Assembly (NCBI RefSeq): GCF_001941345.1
Contig: NZ_CP009251.1
Location: 1,240,001 to 1,304,000 of the forward strand
DNA: 64,000 nucleotides
Source: Corynebacterium stationis
Lineage (GTDB): Bacteria > Actinomycetota > Actinomycetes > Mycobacteriales > Mycobacteriaceae
Direction: 5' to 3'
The notes beneath the pieces were generated by a model. That model did not search any database. It worked only from the letters and a program-made list of their open reading frames with translations, and was not told the origin of the DNA. Positions 18,690-27,519 of the stretch are shown here, in pieces. Position 1 is the first letter of the stretch. The number at the start of each line of letters is the position of its first letter. Position numbers and translations under genes: made by a program.

Positions 18690-20108
18690 CTAGTCTAGGT
18701 AATCCCGTAGCACCTGAGAGCGCGATGGGTGGCGCAGCTTAGACATCGTCTTCGACTCAATCTGGCGAATACGTTCGCGAGTAACACCGTAGACTTGACC
18801 GATTTCGTCTAAAGTACGCGGCATGCCGTCGGTAAGGCCGAAGCGCAGTCGAACCACGCCAGCTTCACGCTCAGACAACGTGGTCAAGACATCCTGCAGC
18901 TGGTCTTGCAGCAGAGTAAAGGAAACGGCATCGACTGCGATGACTGCCTCGGAGTCTTCAATGAAGTCACCGAGCTGTGAGTCACCTTCGTCACCAATGG
19001 TCTGGTCCAAAGAGATTGGCTCACGAGCATATTGCTGGATTTCCAGCACCTTCTCCTCGGTGATATCCATTTCCTTAGCCAACTCCTGAGGAGTGGGCTC
19101 GCGACCCAGATCTTGCAGCAGCTCACGCTGGATACGGCCGAGCTTGTTGATGACTTCGACCATGTGTACTGGAATACGAATGGTACGAGCCTGGTCAGCC
19201 ATAGCGCGGGTAATAGCCTGGCGGATCCACCAAGTAGCGTAAGTAGAGAACTTGTAGCCCTTGGTGTAGTCAAACTTCTCAACCGCACGGATAAGGCCCA
19301 AGTTGCCTTCTTGGATCAGGTCCAAGAACGCCATGCCGCGGCCGGTGTAGCGCTTCGCCAAGGAAACAACCAAACGCAGGTTGGCTTCCAAGAGGTGATT
19401 TTTAGCCTTGCGGCCATCACGAGCGATCCAGCGTAGGTCACGCTTTTGAGCAGGAGACAACTTCGCGGCAGCGTCACCTTCTGCGATCAGACGTTCCATT
19501 TCGTCTAAACGGTGCTGCGCATAGAGGCCGGCCTCGATGCGCTCAGCAAGAGAAACCTCTTGCTCTGCGTTTAGCAGCGCAACCTTACCGATTTGCTTGA
19601 GGTAAGCACGAACAGAGTCAGCGGAAGCGGTGAGCTGTGCGTCCTTGCGCGCTTGGCGCAGGGTAGCGGACTCATCCTCATCCCAGACGCTGGCGCCAGC
19701 ATCCTCTTCTTCCTCTTCGTCCTCGTCTTCTTCGAGGTCTTCGGCGGGCTCGCCGAATTCATCCTCATCCGCTGCATTCGGATCGAAGTCGACTTCAGCC
19801 TGATCTTCGTCCTCGGTAGCGTCGACGTCCTGGTCTTCTAATGCTTCCTCGTCGTTAGATTCTGCAGAAGCCTCAGCAGGGGAAGTCGCCTTTTTAGCAG
19901 CAGACTTCCGGACAGTCTTTTTCGCTGCTGTTTTCTTAGCGGTTTTCTTCGCCGTCTTCTTAGCGGTCTTTTTGGCCGTTTTCTTCGCCGTCTTCTTAGC
20001 GGTCTTTTTGGCCGTTTTCTTCGCGGTCTTTTTGGCAGGGGCCTTTACTGCAGGAGTCTCCTCTGCGCCCTCGCCGAAAGCCTGGTCTGAAGATTCAGTG
20101 GCTGCCAC
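18690..20108 (-). CDS. sigA: Primary RNA polymerase sigma factor SigA
   Basis: 472-residue essential sigma factor. Regions 1.2 to 4.2 occupy about residues 160-472, including [52 protein letters not shown], and the helix-turn-helix [19 protein letters not shown]. The first 150 residues are unusual: nine consecutive AKKT units (residues 25-60, then a further AAKKTVRKS) followed by an Asp/Glu-rich stretch (about 85-148). Start GTG 20108 has GAAAGGG six bases upstream. It lies downstream of ppgK on the same strand, with an intervening leader carrying a 26-codon ORF. It is distinguished from SigB by the N-terminal extension. Confidence 0.96.
   Translation of the reverse strand: MAATESSDQAFGEGAEETPAVKAPAKKTAKKTAKKTAKKTAKKTAKKTAKKTAKKTAKKTAAKKTVRKSAAKKATSPAEASAESNDEEALEDQDVDATEDEDQAEVDFDPNAADEDEFGEPAEDLEEDEDEEEEEDAGASVWDEDESATLRQARKDAQLTASADSVRAYLKQIGKVALLNAEQEVSLAERIEAGLYAQHRLDEMERLIAEGDAAAKLSPAQKRDLRWIARDGRKAKNHLLEANLRLVVSLAKRYTGRGMAFLDLIQEGNLGLIRAVEKFDYTKGYKFSTYATWWIRQAITRAMADQARTIRIPVHMVEVINKLGRIQRELLQDLGREPTPQELAKEMDITEEKVLEIQQYAREPISLDQTIGDEGDSQLGDFIEDSEAVIAVDAVSFTLLQDQLQDVLTTLSEREAGVVRLRFGLTDGMPRTLDEIGQVYGVTRERIRQIESKTMSKLRHPSRSQVLRDYLD
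19929..20036 (-). repeat. Tandem 12-bp repeat array inside sigA (nine AKKT units)
   Basis: 108 bases made of nine 12-base units encoding Ala-Lys-Lys-Thr. Units differ at wobble positions but a 36-base block (three units) occurs twice nearly head to tail. It codes for the basic N-terminal tail of SigA. Confidence 0.85.
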
Positions 20109-20199
20109 GTACGCCCTTTCGCCTAGACATGATTTGTTTGAAACTTAACACGCATCAGTAATAAAACCTGGATACATTCCCTCAAGGTGCTGATGGTAA

Positions 20200-20280
20200 T
20201 TAAAACGTCACGGTGCGCGCATTAATTTCATCTGCTATAAGAGGGCGTTGCAGCACTAACTGCTCATCCACCACGTGCAT
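20200..20280 (-). CDS. 26-codon small ORF in the sigA leader
   Basis: ATG 20280 to TAA 20200 encodes 26 residues, MHVVDEQLVLQRPLIADEI then NARTVTF, with no Cys, signal or membrane helix. It has a good ribosome site (GGAG, five bases before ATG). It lies between a TATAAT box (20367-20362) and the sigA start (92 bases downstream), so it would be in the 5' leader of sigA. No relative is recognised. It could be a regulatory leader peptide or a small protein; chance remains possible. Confidence 0.4.
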   Translation of the reverse strand: MHVVDEQLVLQRPLIADEINARTVTF

Positions 20281-20361
20281 AGTTGCTCCATATTGAACGG
20301 TCGACCTACCAGTGTAGATGATTATGGATCATCACCGCCAGACCGGGTCGTTATTGTGACC

Positions 20362-20367
20362 ATTATA
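20362..20367 (-). promoter_or_regulatory. Candidate sigA -10 box
   Basis: Exact TATAAT on the minus strand, 255 bases before the sigA GTG and 50 bases after the ppgK stop. No good -35 is visible. It would make a leader of about 245 bases containing the 26-codon ORF. Confidence 0.4.
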
Positions 20368-20417
20368 GGCAGCTTTTATTATTTTTGTTTTTAACACTCA
20401 CAGGTAAGACTTCGAAT

Positions 20418-21170
20418 TTATGGAGAAATCTCCCGGGTGACTGCCATTGCCGCACCGATGATTCCTGCTTTATTACGCAGGCCAGCGGGTATAACTTCGG
20501 TCTTCGTGGTGAGATGCTTTCCCCACTTGTCAAAGCGGCGGGAGATGCCACCGCCGACGATGAACAAGTCTGGATTGAACAACGCCTCATACTCATGAAG
20601 TACGCGATCGACGCGTTTAGCCCACTTTTTGAATGAGAGGTCAAGGGCATCTTTCACCGCTGAGGATGCTTGGTGCTCAGCCTCGAAGCCGTCGACAGCA
20701 AGGTGCCCAATCTCAGTATTAGTCCAGAGTCGCCCGTCCATCAAAAAGGCTGAACCAATCCCGGTGCCGATGGTTAAGAAAATTACCTGGCCGGTTTTTG
20801 CTTTCTCCTCGCCAAAGGCCACTTCCGCTAAGCCAGCTGCATCAGCATCGTTGAGGATAGAGATATGCCTATCCGCGCCCAGGTGCCGGTGAAAGAGATC
20901 ATAGGCGTCAATCCCAATCCAGGATTTATCAATATTTGCAGCAGAGAGCACCATTTGGCCTTTGACAATGGACGGAACAGTGATGCCGATAGGACCATCC
21001 CACTGCGCTTGATCCACGATTTCTTTAACCGTGGCGGCTACCGCCTCTGGTGTGGCGGGCTGCGGGGTCGCAATCTTTATCCGGACGCCCATAAATTGCC
21101 CCGTGTCTAAATCAACGACAGCACCTTTAATGCCGGAGCCGCCCACGTCAATACCGAAGGAAGTGTTCAT
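20418..21170 (-). CDS. ppgK: Polyphosphate/ATP glucokinase
   Basis: 250-residue ROK-fold kinase that phosphorylates glucose with polyphosphate (or ATP), feeding the PTS-independent glucose route of corynebacteria. N-terminal [15 protein letters not shown] (about residues 6-20) is the phosphate-binding motif; [13 protein letters not shown] (about 133-145) and the EIGHLAVDG (about 156-164) motif of ROK/polyP kinases follow. Start ATG 21170, in the family's usual position; the ATG 24 bases upstream (21194) would overlap the divergent suhB transcript. Shares a 25-base intergenic region with suhB. Confidence 0.92.
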   Translation of the reverse strand: MNTSFGIDVGGSGIKGAVVDLDTGQFMGVRIKIATPQPATPEAVAATVKEIVDQAQWDGPIGITVPSIVKGQMVLSAANIDKSWIGIDAYDLFHRHLGADRHISILNDADAAGLAEVAFGEEKAKTGQVIFLTIGTGIGSAFLMDGRLWTNTEIGHLAVDGFEAEHQASSAVKDALDLSFKKWAKRVDRVLHEYEALFNPDLFIVGGGISRRFDKWGKHLTTKTEVIPAGLRNKAGIIGAAMAVTREISP

Positions 21171-21195
21171 GCGCACAATCTTATAGAAGTGCACA
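21171..21195. promoter_or_regulatory. Divergent leaderless promoter pair ppgK/suhB
   Basis: A single AT core serves both directions. Plus strand TATAGA (21182-21187) is 8 bases before the suhB ATG 21196; minus strand TATAAG (21185-21180) is 9 bases before the ppgK ATG 21170. Both distances suit leaderless transcripts, common in this genus. Not proven. Confidence 0.4.
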
Positions 21196-22050
21196 ATGGT
21201 TGGTATGACTGAATTCGATGTATGTAAGTTACGGGACTATGCCGCAGACCTAGCACAGCAGGCGGCATCCCTGATCTCGACAAAGCGCTCGGAGATTACC
21301 GCGACGGGGGATATTCGGGCGCACAGCCAGACTAAGACGTCTGCTGTGGATCCCGTAACCGAAGTTGATACTGCTGCCGAAGAATTCATAGTGGGAAGCA
21401 TTCGCAAAGACCGTCCCGATGATGGAATCATCGGAGAAGAAGGCGCCAATGTGCCGTCTCAGTCCGGTGTTTCCTGGATTATTGACCCCATCGATGGAAC
21501 CGTGAACTTTATGTATGGACTCGGGGAGTACGCGGTATCCCTAGGCGCCATGGTTGATGGACAGTACGTTGCCGGTGCAGTAATCAATGTGGTCAAAGGA
21601 ACGTTATATTCCGCAGCGGTAGGCCATGGGGCAACCGTGACATACCGCGACGGTACGAGCACTCAGTTGCGGTGTCGCCAAGAAACAGATCCTCGCCTTT
21701 CCTTGATTGCAACAGGTTTTGGTTACACCGAGACCCGCCGTGCAGGACAAGCAAAGATTCTCCAGGAACTGCTTCCGCAGGTTCGTGATATTCGACGTAT
21801 GGGCTCTGCGGCGCTGGATTTGTGCCGCGTCGCCGAGGGCACGGTAGACGCCTATTACGAGCACGGAGTCAAGGTGTGGGACGTTGCCGCCGGGATTGTC
21901 ATCGCCCGTGAATCTGGAGCGCAAGTCCATGTTCCACATTCTTGGACATCCGATGACCGAGGATCATTGGTCTGGGCTGCCTCTGCTCAATTAGCGCCGG
22001 CTTTTGAACGACTTTTGGCTTCTGCGGGGGCCAAGGAAGTCATTGACTAA
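21196..22050 (+). CDS. suhB: Inositol monophosphatase family protein
   Basis: 284-residue Mg-dependent phosphatase of the inositol monophosphatase family, probably supplying inositol for phosphatidylinositol mannosides or mycothiol. Motifs: [15 protein letters not shown] (about residues 51-65), GEEGAN (about 80-85), [12 protein letters not shown] (about 94-105) and [16 protein letters not shown] (about 223-238), so all metal-binding Asp/Glu are present. ATG 21196 and 21205 are both possible starts. Divergent from ppgK. No histidinol-phosphatase evidence is seen, but substrate choice among family members cannot be settled. Confidence 0.88.
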   Translation: MVGMTEFDVCKLRDYAADLAQQAASLISTKRSEITATGDIRAHSQTKTSAVDPVTEVDTAAEEFIVGSIRKDRPDDGIIGEEGANVPSQSGVSWIIDPIDGTVNFMYGLGEYAVSLGAMVDGQYVAGAVINVVKGTLYSAAVGHGATVTYRDGTSTQLRCRQETDPRLSLIATGFGYTETRRAGQAKILQELLPQVRDIRRMGSAALDLCRVAEGTVDAYYEHGVKVWDVAAGIVIARESGAQVHVPHSWTSDDRGSLVWAASAQLAPAFERLLASAGAKEVID

Positions 22051-22303
22051 GGGCCTGGGATTTTTTCTATTGTGAGACTCCGCGAATCGTCCGTCGCACA
22101 GCTTAAATAGGGGTAAAATCACACCAGTGTTCGCTGCTGGAGAAATTGCTGGTAGTGGCGTTAAAACAGCTCTAAACATACGTGGCGGGGGTAGTAATCG
22201 GGCTTTTTCAAAGCAGCGAGAATGACAGATGGCAAAATGTGGCTTAGTATGCGCGATCGACGAAACGTAAACCGCATGTTTAACCCTATTTAAGGACACA
22301 TCT

Positions 22304-22594
22304 ATGGCAACCGATTACGACGCACCCCGTCGCCGAGTTGAAGACGAGCTAGAGACTGACTCCCTAGAAGGTCTCAAGGCTGCTGAAGGCGAAAATAACG
22401 GCATGGACGACGACGGCGAAATTGTAGAGCCGTTCGAGCCACCAACAGTGGATCTCACTGGTGAAGAACTCAACGTCACCGTTGTTCCACGCCGTGAGGA
22501 TGAATTTACTTGCTCGTCCTGCTTTATCGTGCAGTCCAACAAGCGCCTTTCCCACATGGAAGATGGTCAGCCAATCTGCCTCGATTGCGCTTAA
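22304..22594 (+). CDS. DUF4193 domain protein with CxxC zinc ribbon
   Basis: 96-residue acidic protein; the N-terminus MATDYDAPRRR and the C-terminal CSSC...CLDC pair (two CxxC motifs about 20 residues apart) are the DUF4193 signature, probably binding zinc. Such proteins are widespread in actinobacteria with no defined role. A long 253-base leader precedes it and a strong hairpin at 22610-22652 ends the transcript. It lies between suhB and the convergent DUF3093 gene. Confidence 0.8.
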   Translation: MATDYDAPRRRVEDELETDSLEGLKAAEGENNGMDDDGEIVEPFEPPTVDLTGEELNVTVVPRREDEFTCSSCFIVQSNKRLSHMEDGQPICLDCA

Positions 22595-22609
22595 TTTCTC
22601 CTTGTGACA

Positions 22610-22652
22610 AAGCAATGGCGGCCGCCCGCAACTGGGGCGACCGCCATTGCTT
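22610..22652. terminator. Terminator between DUF4193 and DUF3093
   Basis: 18-base arms (22610-22627 and 22635-22652) with one mismatch around a 7-base loop; followed on the plus strand by TATGTTTT. Probably bidirectional because the two genes converge here. Confidence 0.85.
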
Positions 22653-22681
22653 TATGTTTTAGCGTTCAGGAACGTATTTCC

Positions 22682-23257
22682 TTAAGCGTTCAGGTCCTTG
22701 ATGGCTTGTTCTGCTTGCTCGGGAACAAAAGCGCGAAGAAGTGCCTCGGGGTCCTTGGAGCTGACCAACCAATAAGGCGTGGGATCTTCTGGGTCATCGA
22801 GTACTAACATCACAAGCTCATCGACCCACTGGTGACTGACCAAGAATGCGGCTGGGTCTAACTGCGGCCCTAGGGCACTGCGGCGCGCGGACTTTGGAAC
22901 CGCTAGGCTGCGCGCGACTACATCGCTAGGCAGCTGAGCGCCTTTAACCAATATCCAGCGAGTATTATCGGGATCTTTTTCCACCGTAATAACGGTCTTA
23001 GACATGGACACTAGCGCCCACGCCAGCAAGACGAAGACGATAAAGAACGTAATCACCGGCCAGAAATCGTGGCGGTTTAGGCCTACTGTCGCAGCCGTTA
23101 ACGCAGCTACGAAAGCTGCTCCGAGCCACCAGTACCAAGGCACCCACTGACGCTCACGGTATAAAACCTCAGCGGTTGTATTGGCAGAGGGGCCATTGGA
23201 GCCGGCTTGGTTAGAAGAAGGAGTGCTGCTGGGGGAGGAATTAGCTGATGAAGTCAC
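22682..23257 (-). CDS. DUF3093 membrane protein
   Basis: 191-residue protein with two transmembrane helices (about residues 38-56 and 60-79), in the DUF3093 layout, including the early YRERQWVPWYWWL and a soluble C-terminal domain. Role unknown. Start is uncertain: GTG 23257 gives a Ser-rich N-terminus, whereas an in-frame extension to 23281 exists. The gene is divergent from dut, as in many actinobacteria. Confidence 0.7.
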   Translation of the reverse strand: MTSSANSSPSSTPSSNQAGSNGPSANTTAEVLYRERQWVPWYWWLGAAFVAALTAATVGLNRHDFWPVITFFIVFVLLAWALVSMSKTVITVEKDPDNTRWILVKGAQLPSDVVARSLAVPKSARRSALGPQLDPAAFLVSHQWVDELVMLVLDDPEDPTPYWLVSSKDPEALLRAFVPEQAEQAIKDLNA

Positions 23258-23379
23258 AAAACATAAGTGTACTTGTACCAATATTTTTCGCGAACCACCT
23301 CGGTCCTGTTACTGCGCTAGCGTTGCGTTAAGCGTCCTTGAAAGAAACGGGAAGAGCTAAGCGCGGTAGGGTGTGGAGC

Positions 23380-23883
23380 GTGAATACGAACGAAAATATC
23401 AATGACAATCAACACTCTGGTCTAGAATCCGCAGCCGGCGATGAGCTGTTGGGCAATGTTGCTATTAAGCGCTTGGATAAGGAATTGCCGCTTCCACAAC
23501 GTGCCCACCGTGGTGATGCTGGCGCGGACCTTTATGCAGCGGAATCAGTAACCTTGCAGCCTGGGGAACGTGCCTTAGTGGGCACTGGCATTGCTATTGC
23601 TTTGCCACTGGGCACAGTAGGCCTCATCCATCCTCGTTCGGGTCTAGCTGCCAAGCACGGTCTCAGCGTCGTAAATACCCCAGGCACAGTCGATGCTGAC
23701 TACCGCGGGGAGATCAAGGTGTGTCTGATTAATCACGACCGCCAGGAGCCCATTGAAATTTCGCGTGGTATGCGAATTGCGCAGCTGGTCATTCAACGCG
23801 TGGAACTAGTTGATTTCGTTGAGGTCGAAGAGCTCGACAGCACTGTTCGTGGAGACGGTGGATACGGATCGACGGGCGTTTAA
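23380..23883 (+). CDS. dut: dUTP diphosphatase
   Basis: 167-residue trimeric dUTPase that makes dUMP for dTMP synthesis and keeps uracil out of DNA. Motif 1 [11 protein letters not shown] (about residues 44-54), motif 2 [11 protein letters not shown] (about 83-93), motif 3 [17 protein letters not shown] (about 97-113) and the C-terminal Gly-rich motif 5 [10 protein letters not shown] are all complete. GTG 23380 is preceded by GGTAGGGTGTGGAG. The first 25 residues are an Asn-rich extension. Genomic order dut-DUF3710-DUF3159-methyltransferase-dxs is conserved in relatives. Confidence 0.94.
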   Translation: MNTNENINDNQHSGLESAAGDELLGNVAIKRLDKELPLPQRAHRGDAGADLYAAESVTLQPGERALVGTGIAIALPLGTVGLIHPRSGLAAKHGLSVVNTPGTVDADYRGEIKVCLINHDRQEPIEISRGMRIAQLVIQRVELVDFVEVEELDSTVRGDGGYGSTGV

Positions 23884-23928
23884 AACTTTCGTCAAAAGGC
23901 TGAAATCCATTTGGCCACCTTAAAAAAT

Positions 23929-23953
23929 CCTTCAGCTTCGTTAGGCTGGAAGG
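23929..23953 (+). terminator. Possible terminator after dut
   Basis: CCTTCAGC (23929-23936) can pair, with a one-base bulge, to GCTGGAAGG (23945-23953); ACTTTTAATTT follows. Weak, because of the bulge. Confidence 0.35.
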
Positions 23954-24073
23954 AAATACTTTTAATTTCTGAAAACCTTTAGCCCGCAAATTGTCTCACG
24001 TGGTTGGGCAAACGGAACTTAAAAAATAGAAGAATTCGACTCATAAATTCGTCCGAAGGGATGATGAAACACC

Positions 24074-25102
24074 ATGGCACTTTGGCCTTTTGGCAAAAAC
24101 AAGAAGAAGAACAACGCAGAGCAACCTGCGCAGCAAGAGGAAACTTTTGCCTCAGGAGCTAATTCTCCTGAGCGCACGGATGCTGCGGAGAATCCAACTG
24201 CGTCTGAACAGCCTTTAAGCGCAGATGCTCCTGCTCCCGCAGACACACCGGGGGACTCCGCAGCTGCGCAGGGAATACACGTCACTGTTAATCGCCACGA
24301 TGCCATCAATGGGGATATGGGCCCATTTGATGGGGACTCTGTCGACATTGAAACTTTCGACTTCTCGGAATTCTCCACGGGAATTTTGGACTTGAAGTCA
24401 ATGAAAATTCCGCTGCCTAAGCGCTCGCAAGTACAGGTCGAAATGGGCGCGCAGGGCCCGAAGATGTTGCACATCATCACGGAGTTTGGCCGTATTACGC
24501 CTGTGGCTTTTGCAGCCCCACGCTCGACTGGGCAATGGGAATCTTCCGTCAATGAGTTGGTAGAAAATATCCAGCGCGACGGCATGCCTACGCAATTAGA
24601 AGAAGGCCCGTGGGGAACTGAGATTGCTGCCCAAAACGCCAATGGCATGATTCGCATCATCGGAATTGAAGGCCCACGGTGGTTGCTGCGACTTACGCTC
24701 GCTGCGCCAACCGGCAAGGAAGAAGGCTTAACTGAACTGGCGCGCGAGGTTGCGTCGCGTGTCTTTGTTTACCGCGGCGATGATCCGATTCTGGCGGGTA
24801 ATTCTCTTCCAGTGACCATGCCTCCGCAGTTGGTCAAGCAGGTGCAAGATGAGATGGAGCGCCGCAAGCAGGAACAAAATAAGCCTCAGGAGCAATCCCA
24901 GCAGGATACGAGCGCTGCTAATAAAGCCGCCCAGGAAGCAGCTGCGCGTCAGCTCTTCCAGATGCTTGGAGGAAACGCAGCAGCGCAGGCGGCGAAAAAT
25001 TCTGAGCACCACCCTGAAAATGATCCAGAGGATTCTGATACATCCGCCGAATCAGATGACACCAGCGGTGATGACTCGGAAGGAAATGGCGACTCCAAGT
25101 AG
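24074..25102 (+). CDS. DUF3710 domain protein
   Basis: 342-residue protein of the actinobacterial DUF3710 family. N-terminal MALWPFGKNKKK is strongly basic, followed by an Ala/Pro/Ser linker (to about 70), a folded core (about 80-250) with alternating strands including PRWLLRLTLAAPT, and a disordered, strongly acidic C-terminus. No signal peptide or membrane helix. Role unknown. The RBS is GGGATGATG upstream of ATG 24074. A hairpin after the stop (25119-25156) and 93 bases separate it from DUF3159. Confidence 0.75.
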   Translation: MALWPFGKNKKKNNAEQPAQQEETFASGANSPERTDAAENPTASEQPLSADAPAPADTPGDSAAAQGIHVTVNRHDAINGDMGPFDGDSVDIETFDFSEFSTGILDLKSMKIPLPKRSQVQVEMGAQGPKMLHIITEFGRITPVAFAAPRSTGQWESSVNELVENIQRDGMPTQLEEGPWGTEIAAQNANGMIRIIGIEGPRWLLRLTLAAPTGKEEGLTELAREVASRVFVYRGDDPILAGNSLPVTMPPQLVKQVQDEMERRKQEQNKPQEQSQQDTSAANKAAQEAAARQLFQMLGGNAAAQAAKNSEHHPENDPEDSDTSAESDDTSGDDSEGNGDSK

Positions 25103-25118
25103 AGTAAAGCTATTGATT

Positions 25119-25156
25119 GCACCCAAGCCAGCTAAATACCTGCGTGCCTTGGGTGC
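25119..25156 (+). terminator. Terminator after the DUF3710 gene
   Basis: GCACCCAAG (25119-25127) pairs with CTTGGGTGC (25148-25156); TTTAATTTTC follows. Loop of 20 bases. Good T-run. Confidence 0.7.
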
Positions 25157-25195
25157 TTTAATTTTCAGCACGATGTCGAAGGCAAATATTTAACG

Positions 25196-26005
25196 GTGAA
25201 TAACCCAGTAGGAAATGGCGAGCGCGCTAAAACCAAAGTCGCCAAAAAGCCCATCGAAGAGCAAACTTTGCTCGAACAGATGGGAGGCTGGCAAGGGCTC
25301 GTGTCGACCACCTTGCCGATTGTGGTGCTCGTGCCAGTAAACAGTCGGTGGGGGCTTGGCCCAGCTCTTGTCGCGGCTCTTTCTGTCGCATTAGTGATTT
25401 TGGTGTGGCGAATTGCTCGTAAAGAGACAATTCAGCCTGCTATTTCAGGTTTCATCGGTGTGGCCTTTTGCGCGGCTATTGCCTGGTACACGGGCGATGC
25501 CAAGGGGTATTTCCTCTATGGAATTTGGGCATCGCTCGTATTCGCCGTTATTGCGTTGATCTCCGTGTTATTTAAATGGCCAGTCGTTGGTGTTATATGG
25601 AAAGGCATCAATGGCGAGGATATGGCGTGGCAGAAGGTAACTCCTGCGCGTCGTGCATATGCCATTGCAACACTTGGTTGGGTTGTTATTTTTATTGCCC
25701 GATTTATCGTCCAAAATAACCTTTATAACTCTTCCGACACAACGACCTTAGGCATTGTGCGAATCCTGATGGGCTGGCCTTTGACCGGTGTTGTCACTGT
25801 ACTGACGATTTGGATGGTACGTCGCGCCAATAAGGCCGTCGAAGCAGCGGTTGAGCGCGGCGAAATCACCCTCACGCCGAAAGTATCTTCAGGCGGTCCA
25901 GCGAAAGACGCGCAGGCGGATGGCGATCAGGCAGATAACGACCAGTTTGACGATGCAAGCAATATTGATACAACACAGACAGCAAATAAAGAGGATGAGC
26001 GATGA
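25196..26005 (+). CDS. DUF3159 membrane protein
   Basis: 269-residue integral membrane protein. About five hydrophobic helices (residues 35-50, 58-75, 80-97, 105-125, 160-180, 188-210) follow a charged N-terminus that includes EQMGGWQGLVSTTLP, the DUF3159 signature. The C-terminus is acidic and disordered. Function unknown; related proteins sit beside the TRAM methyltransferase in mycobacteria. GTG 25196 has GAAGG upstream. The stop overlaps the methyltransferase start by 4 bases (ATGA), so the two are translationally coupled. Confidence 0.75.
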   Translation: MNNPVGNGERAKTKVAKKPIEEQTLLEQMGGWQGLVSTTLPIVVLVPVNSRWGLGPALVAALSVALVILVWRIARKETIQPAISGFIGVAFCAAIAWYTGDAKGYFLYGIWASLVFAVIALISVLFKWPVVGVIWKGINGEDMAWQKVTPARRAYAIATLGWVVIFIARFIVQNNLYNSSDTTTLGIVRILMGWPLTGVVTVLTIWMVRRANKAVEAAVERGEITLTPKVSSGGPAKDAQADGDQADNDQFDDASNIDTTQTANKEDER

Positions 26006-27309
26006 GCGCAGAAGATAGTTCGAAACAGCAAGGCTTGCTTAAAGCAGAAGATAGCTTGGAGCTCACTGTTGACCGCATGGCTCATGGTGGCGAAGGCATC
26101 GGCAATGCCCCCGATGGCCGCGTGGTATTCGTCCAGGGCGGATTTCCTGGAGATGTAGTTCAAGCTCGCGTGACCAAGGCCAAGAAGTCTTTTGCACATG
26201 CGCAGCTAGAAAGCGTGGTGCAGGCAGGTCCTCATCGGGTTTCATCAGCGTGCCCTGCTGCTGAGCTTGGTGCTGGCTGCTGCGATTTCGCTGAGCTGAA
26301 TCCGGCTTCGGAAGTAGCGATTAAGCTCGACGTGCTCTCTGACCAGCTGCGCCGTGTAGCTAAGCTTTCAGAGATCCCTGATGTTGAGACCATCAATCTC
26401 AATCCACAGCGTGGCTGGCGCACCCGCGTGCGCCTTGGGGTTGATAGCCAAGGCCGAGCTGGTGGGCGTAAGCGTAACTCCAATGAGATCGTGCACGAAG
26501 TAGCGTGTTCACAATTAGCGCCAGGGCTTGTCGATGGCCTCGTAGGCCCCGATGCACGTCGCTTCACCCCAGGCTCTGAAGTTATTGCAGTCTTAGACAG
26601 CAAGGGCAACCGCCACGTGGTGGAAACCTCGAAGGCGCCACGTGGGCGTCGGGTGGAGAAAGTGACCACCGTTATCGAGGGCACCGGCGATGTGGAAGAA
26701 CTGGCTGACGGGCACCACTTTCACTTTCCGGCCACCGCTTTTTGGCAGGCACACGCGAAAGCCCCAGATACTTATGCGGAAGTAATCCGTACCTACCTCA
26801 AAGACTGCCCACAAGCACCTGGTCGTCAGCCTTTAGGCTGGGACCTCTACGGCGGTGTCGGTGTATTTGTTCCGGCAATTGCGGGCAGCCTTGGCACACC
26901 GCAGGAGCCAGCACGGGTGATTTCCGTGGATTATTCACCGGCTGCTACCGCACTGAACCAGGCAGATCTTGAACAGTATGACGTGGATGTGGTCTCTGAG
27001 CGCGTTGAAAAAGTCGCTGCGCAGCTACCAGGTCCAACGGCAGTAGTCATGGATCCGCCCCGCACTGGTGCCGGGCTAGATGTGGTTTCTACGGTTGCTT
27101 CAGTATCGCCGCAGCGCGTCGTGCATGTCGGCTGTGACCCCGCAACTTTCGCGCGTGATATCGGATATTGGAATGAACACGGATTCCAGGTCGCACACCT
27201 GACTTTGGTCAATGCTTTCCCTGGAACACACCACTTTGAGGTCATCGCGCTTTTAGAGCCAGGTGTCGTGGAAGAAAATGAGGACATTGAAGAAGCTGCT
27301 GCGCTTTAG
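26002..27309 (+). CDS. TRAM-domain RNA (uracil-5-)methyltransferase, RlmD/TrmA family
   Basis: 435-residue SAM-dependent enzyme methylating uridine at C5 of rRNA or tRNA. The TRAM domain covers residues about 10-75 (with HGGEGIGNAPDGRVVFVQG). The catalytic core has DLYGGVGVF (motif I, about 283-291), VMDPPRTGAG (about 348-357) and the nucleophile Cys in VGCDPATFARD (about 375-385). The usual 4Fe-4S cysteine spacing is not standard: CPAAELGAGCC near residue 85 and a single Cys near 170. The name rlmD/trmA cannot be chosen without phylogeny. It overlaps DUF3159, and dxs follows after a 210-base gap. Confidence 0.85.
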   Translation: MSAEDSSKQQGLLKAEDSLELTVDRMAHGGEGIGNAPDGRVVFVQGGFPGDVVQARVTKAKKSFAHAQLESVVQAGPHRVSSACPAAELGAGCCDFAELNPASEVAIKLDVLSDQLRRVAKLSEIPDVETINLNPQRGWRTRVRLGVDSQGRAGGRKRNSNEIVHEVACSQLAPGLVDGLVGPDARRFTPGSEVIAVLDSKGNRHVVETSKAPRGRRVEKVTTVIEGTGDVEELADGHHFHFPATAFWQAHAKAPDTYAEVIRTYLKDCPQAPGRQPLGWDLYGGVGVFVPAIAGSLGTPQEPARVISVDYSPAATALNQADLEQYDVDVVSERVEKVAAQLPGPTAVVMDPPRTGAGLDVVSTVASVSPQRVVHVGCDPATFARDIGYWNEHGFQVAHLTLVNAFPGTHHFEVIALLEPGVVEENEDIEEAAAL

Positions 27310-27519
27310 GGTGTAGCACAAAGTTGGTCAGACGCAGGATTTGTCGGGTGCGTATTCACGTTTTCTAAAGTGCGCGGGGTACGGTAGATCCTAAAAGATC
27401 GCGCCCGTGCGTCTGGCTGAAATACTGCCTCATTTCCAACAATACGGCGCGATGAACGTGATATTTTCACATTCATATTCAATTAGCCCCGTCGTTAGCA
27501 AAGGAATTCTAAACACTCC

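Noticed and set aside
27310..27519. Thiamine riboswitch before dxs
   Set aside because: No CTGAGA core or matching helices were seen; the long-range AGACGCA/TGCGTCT match is too short.
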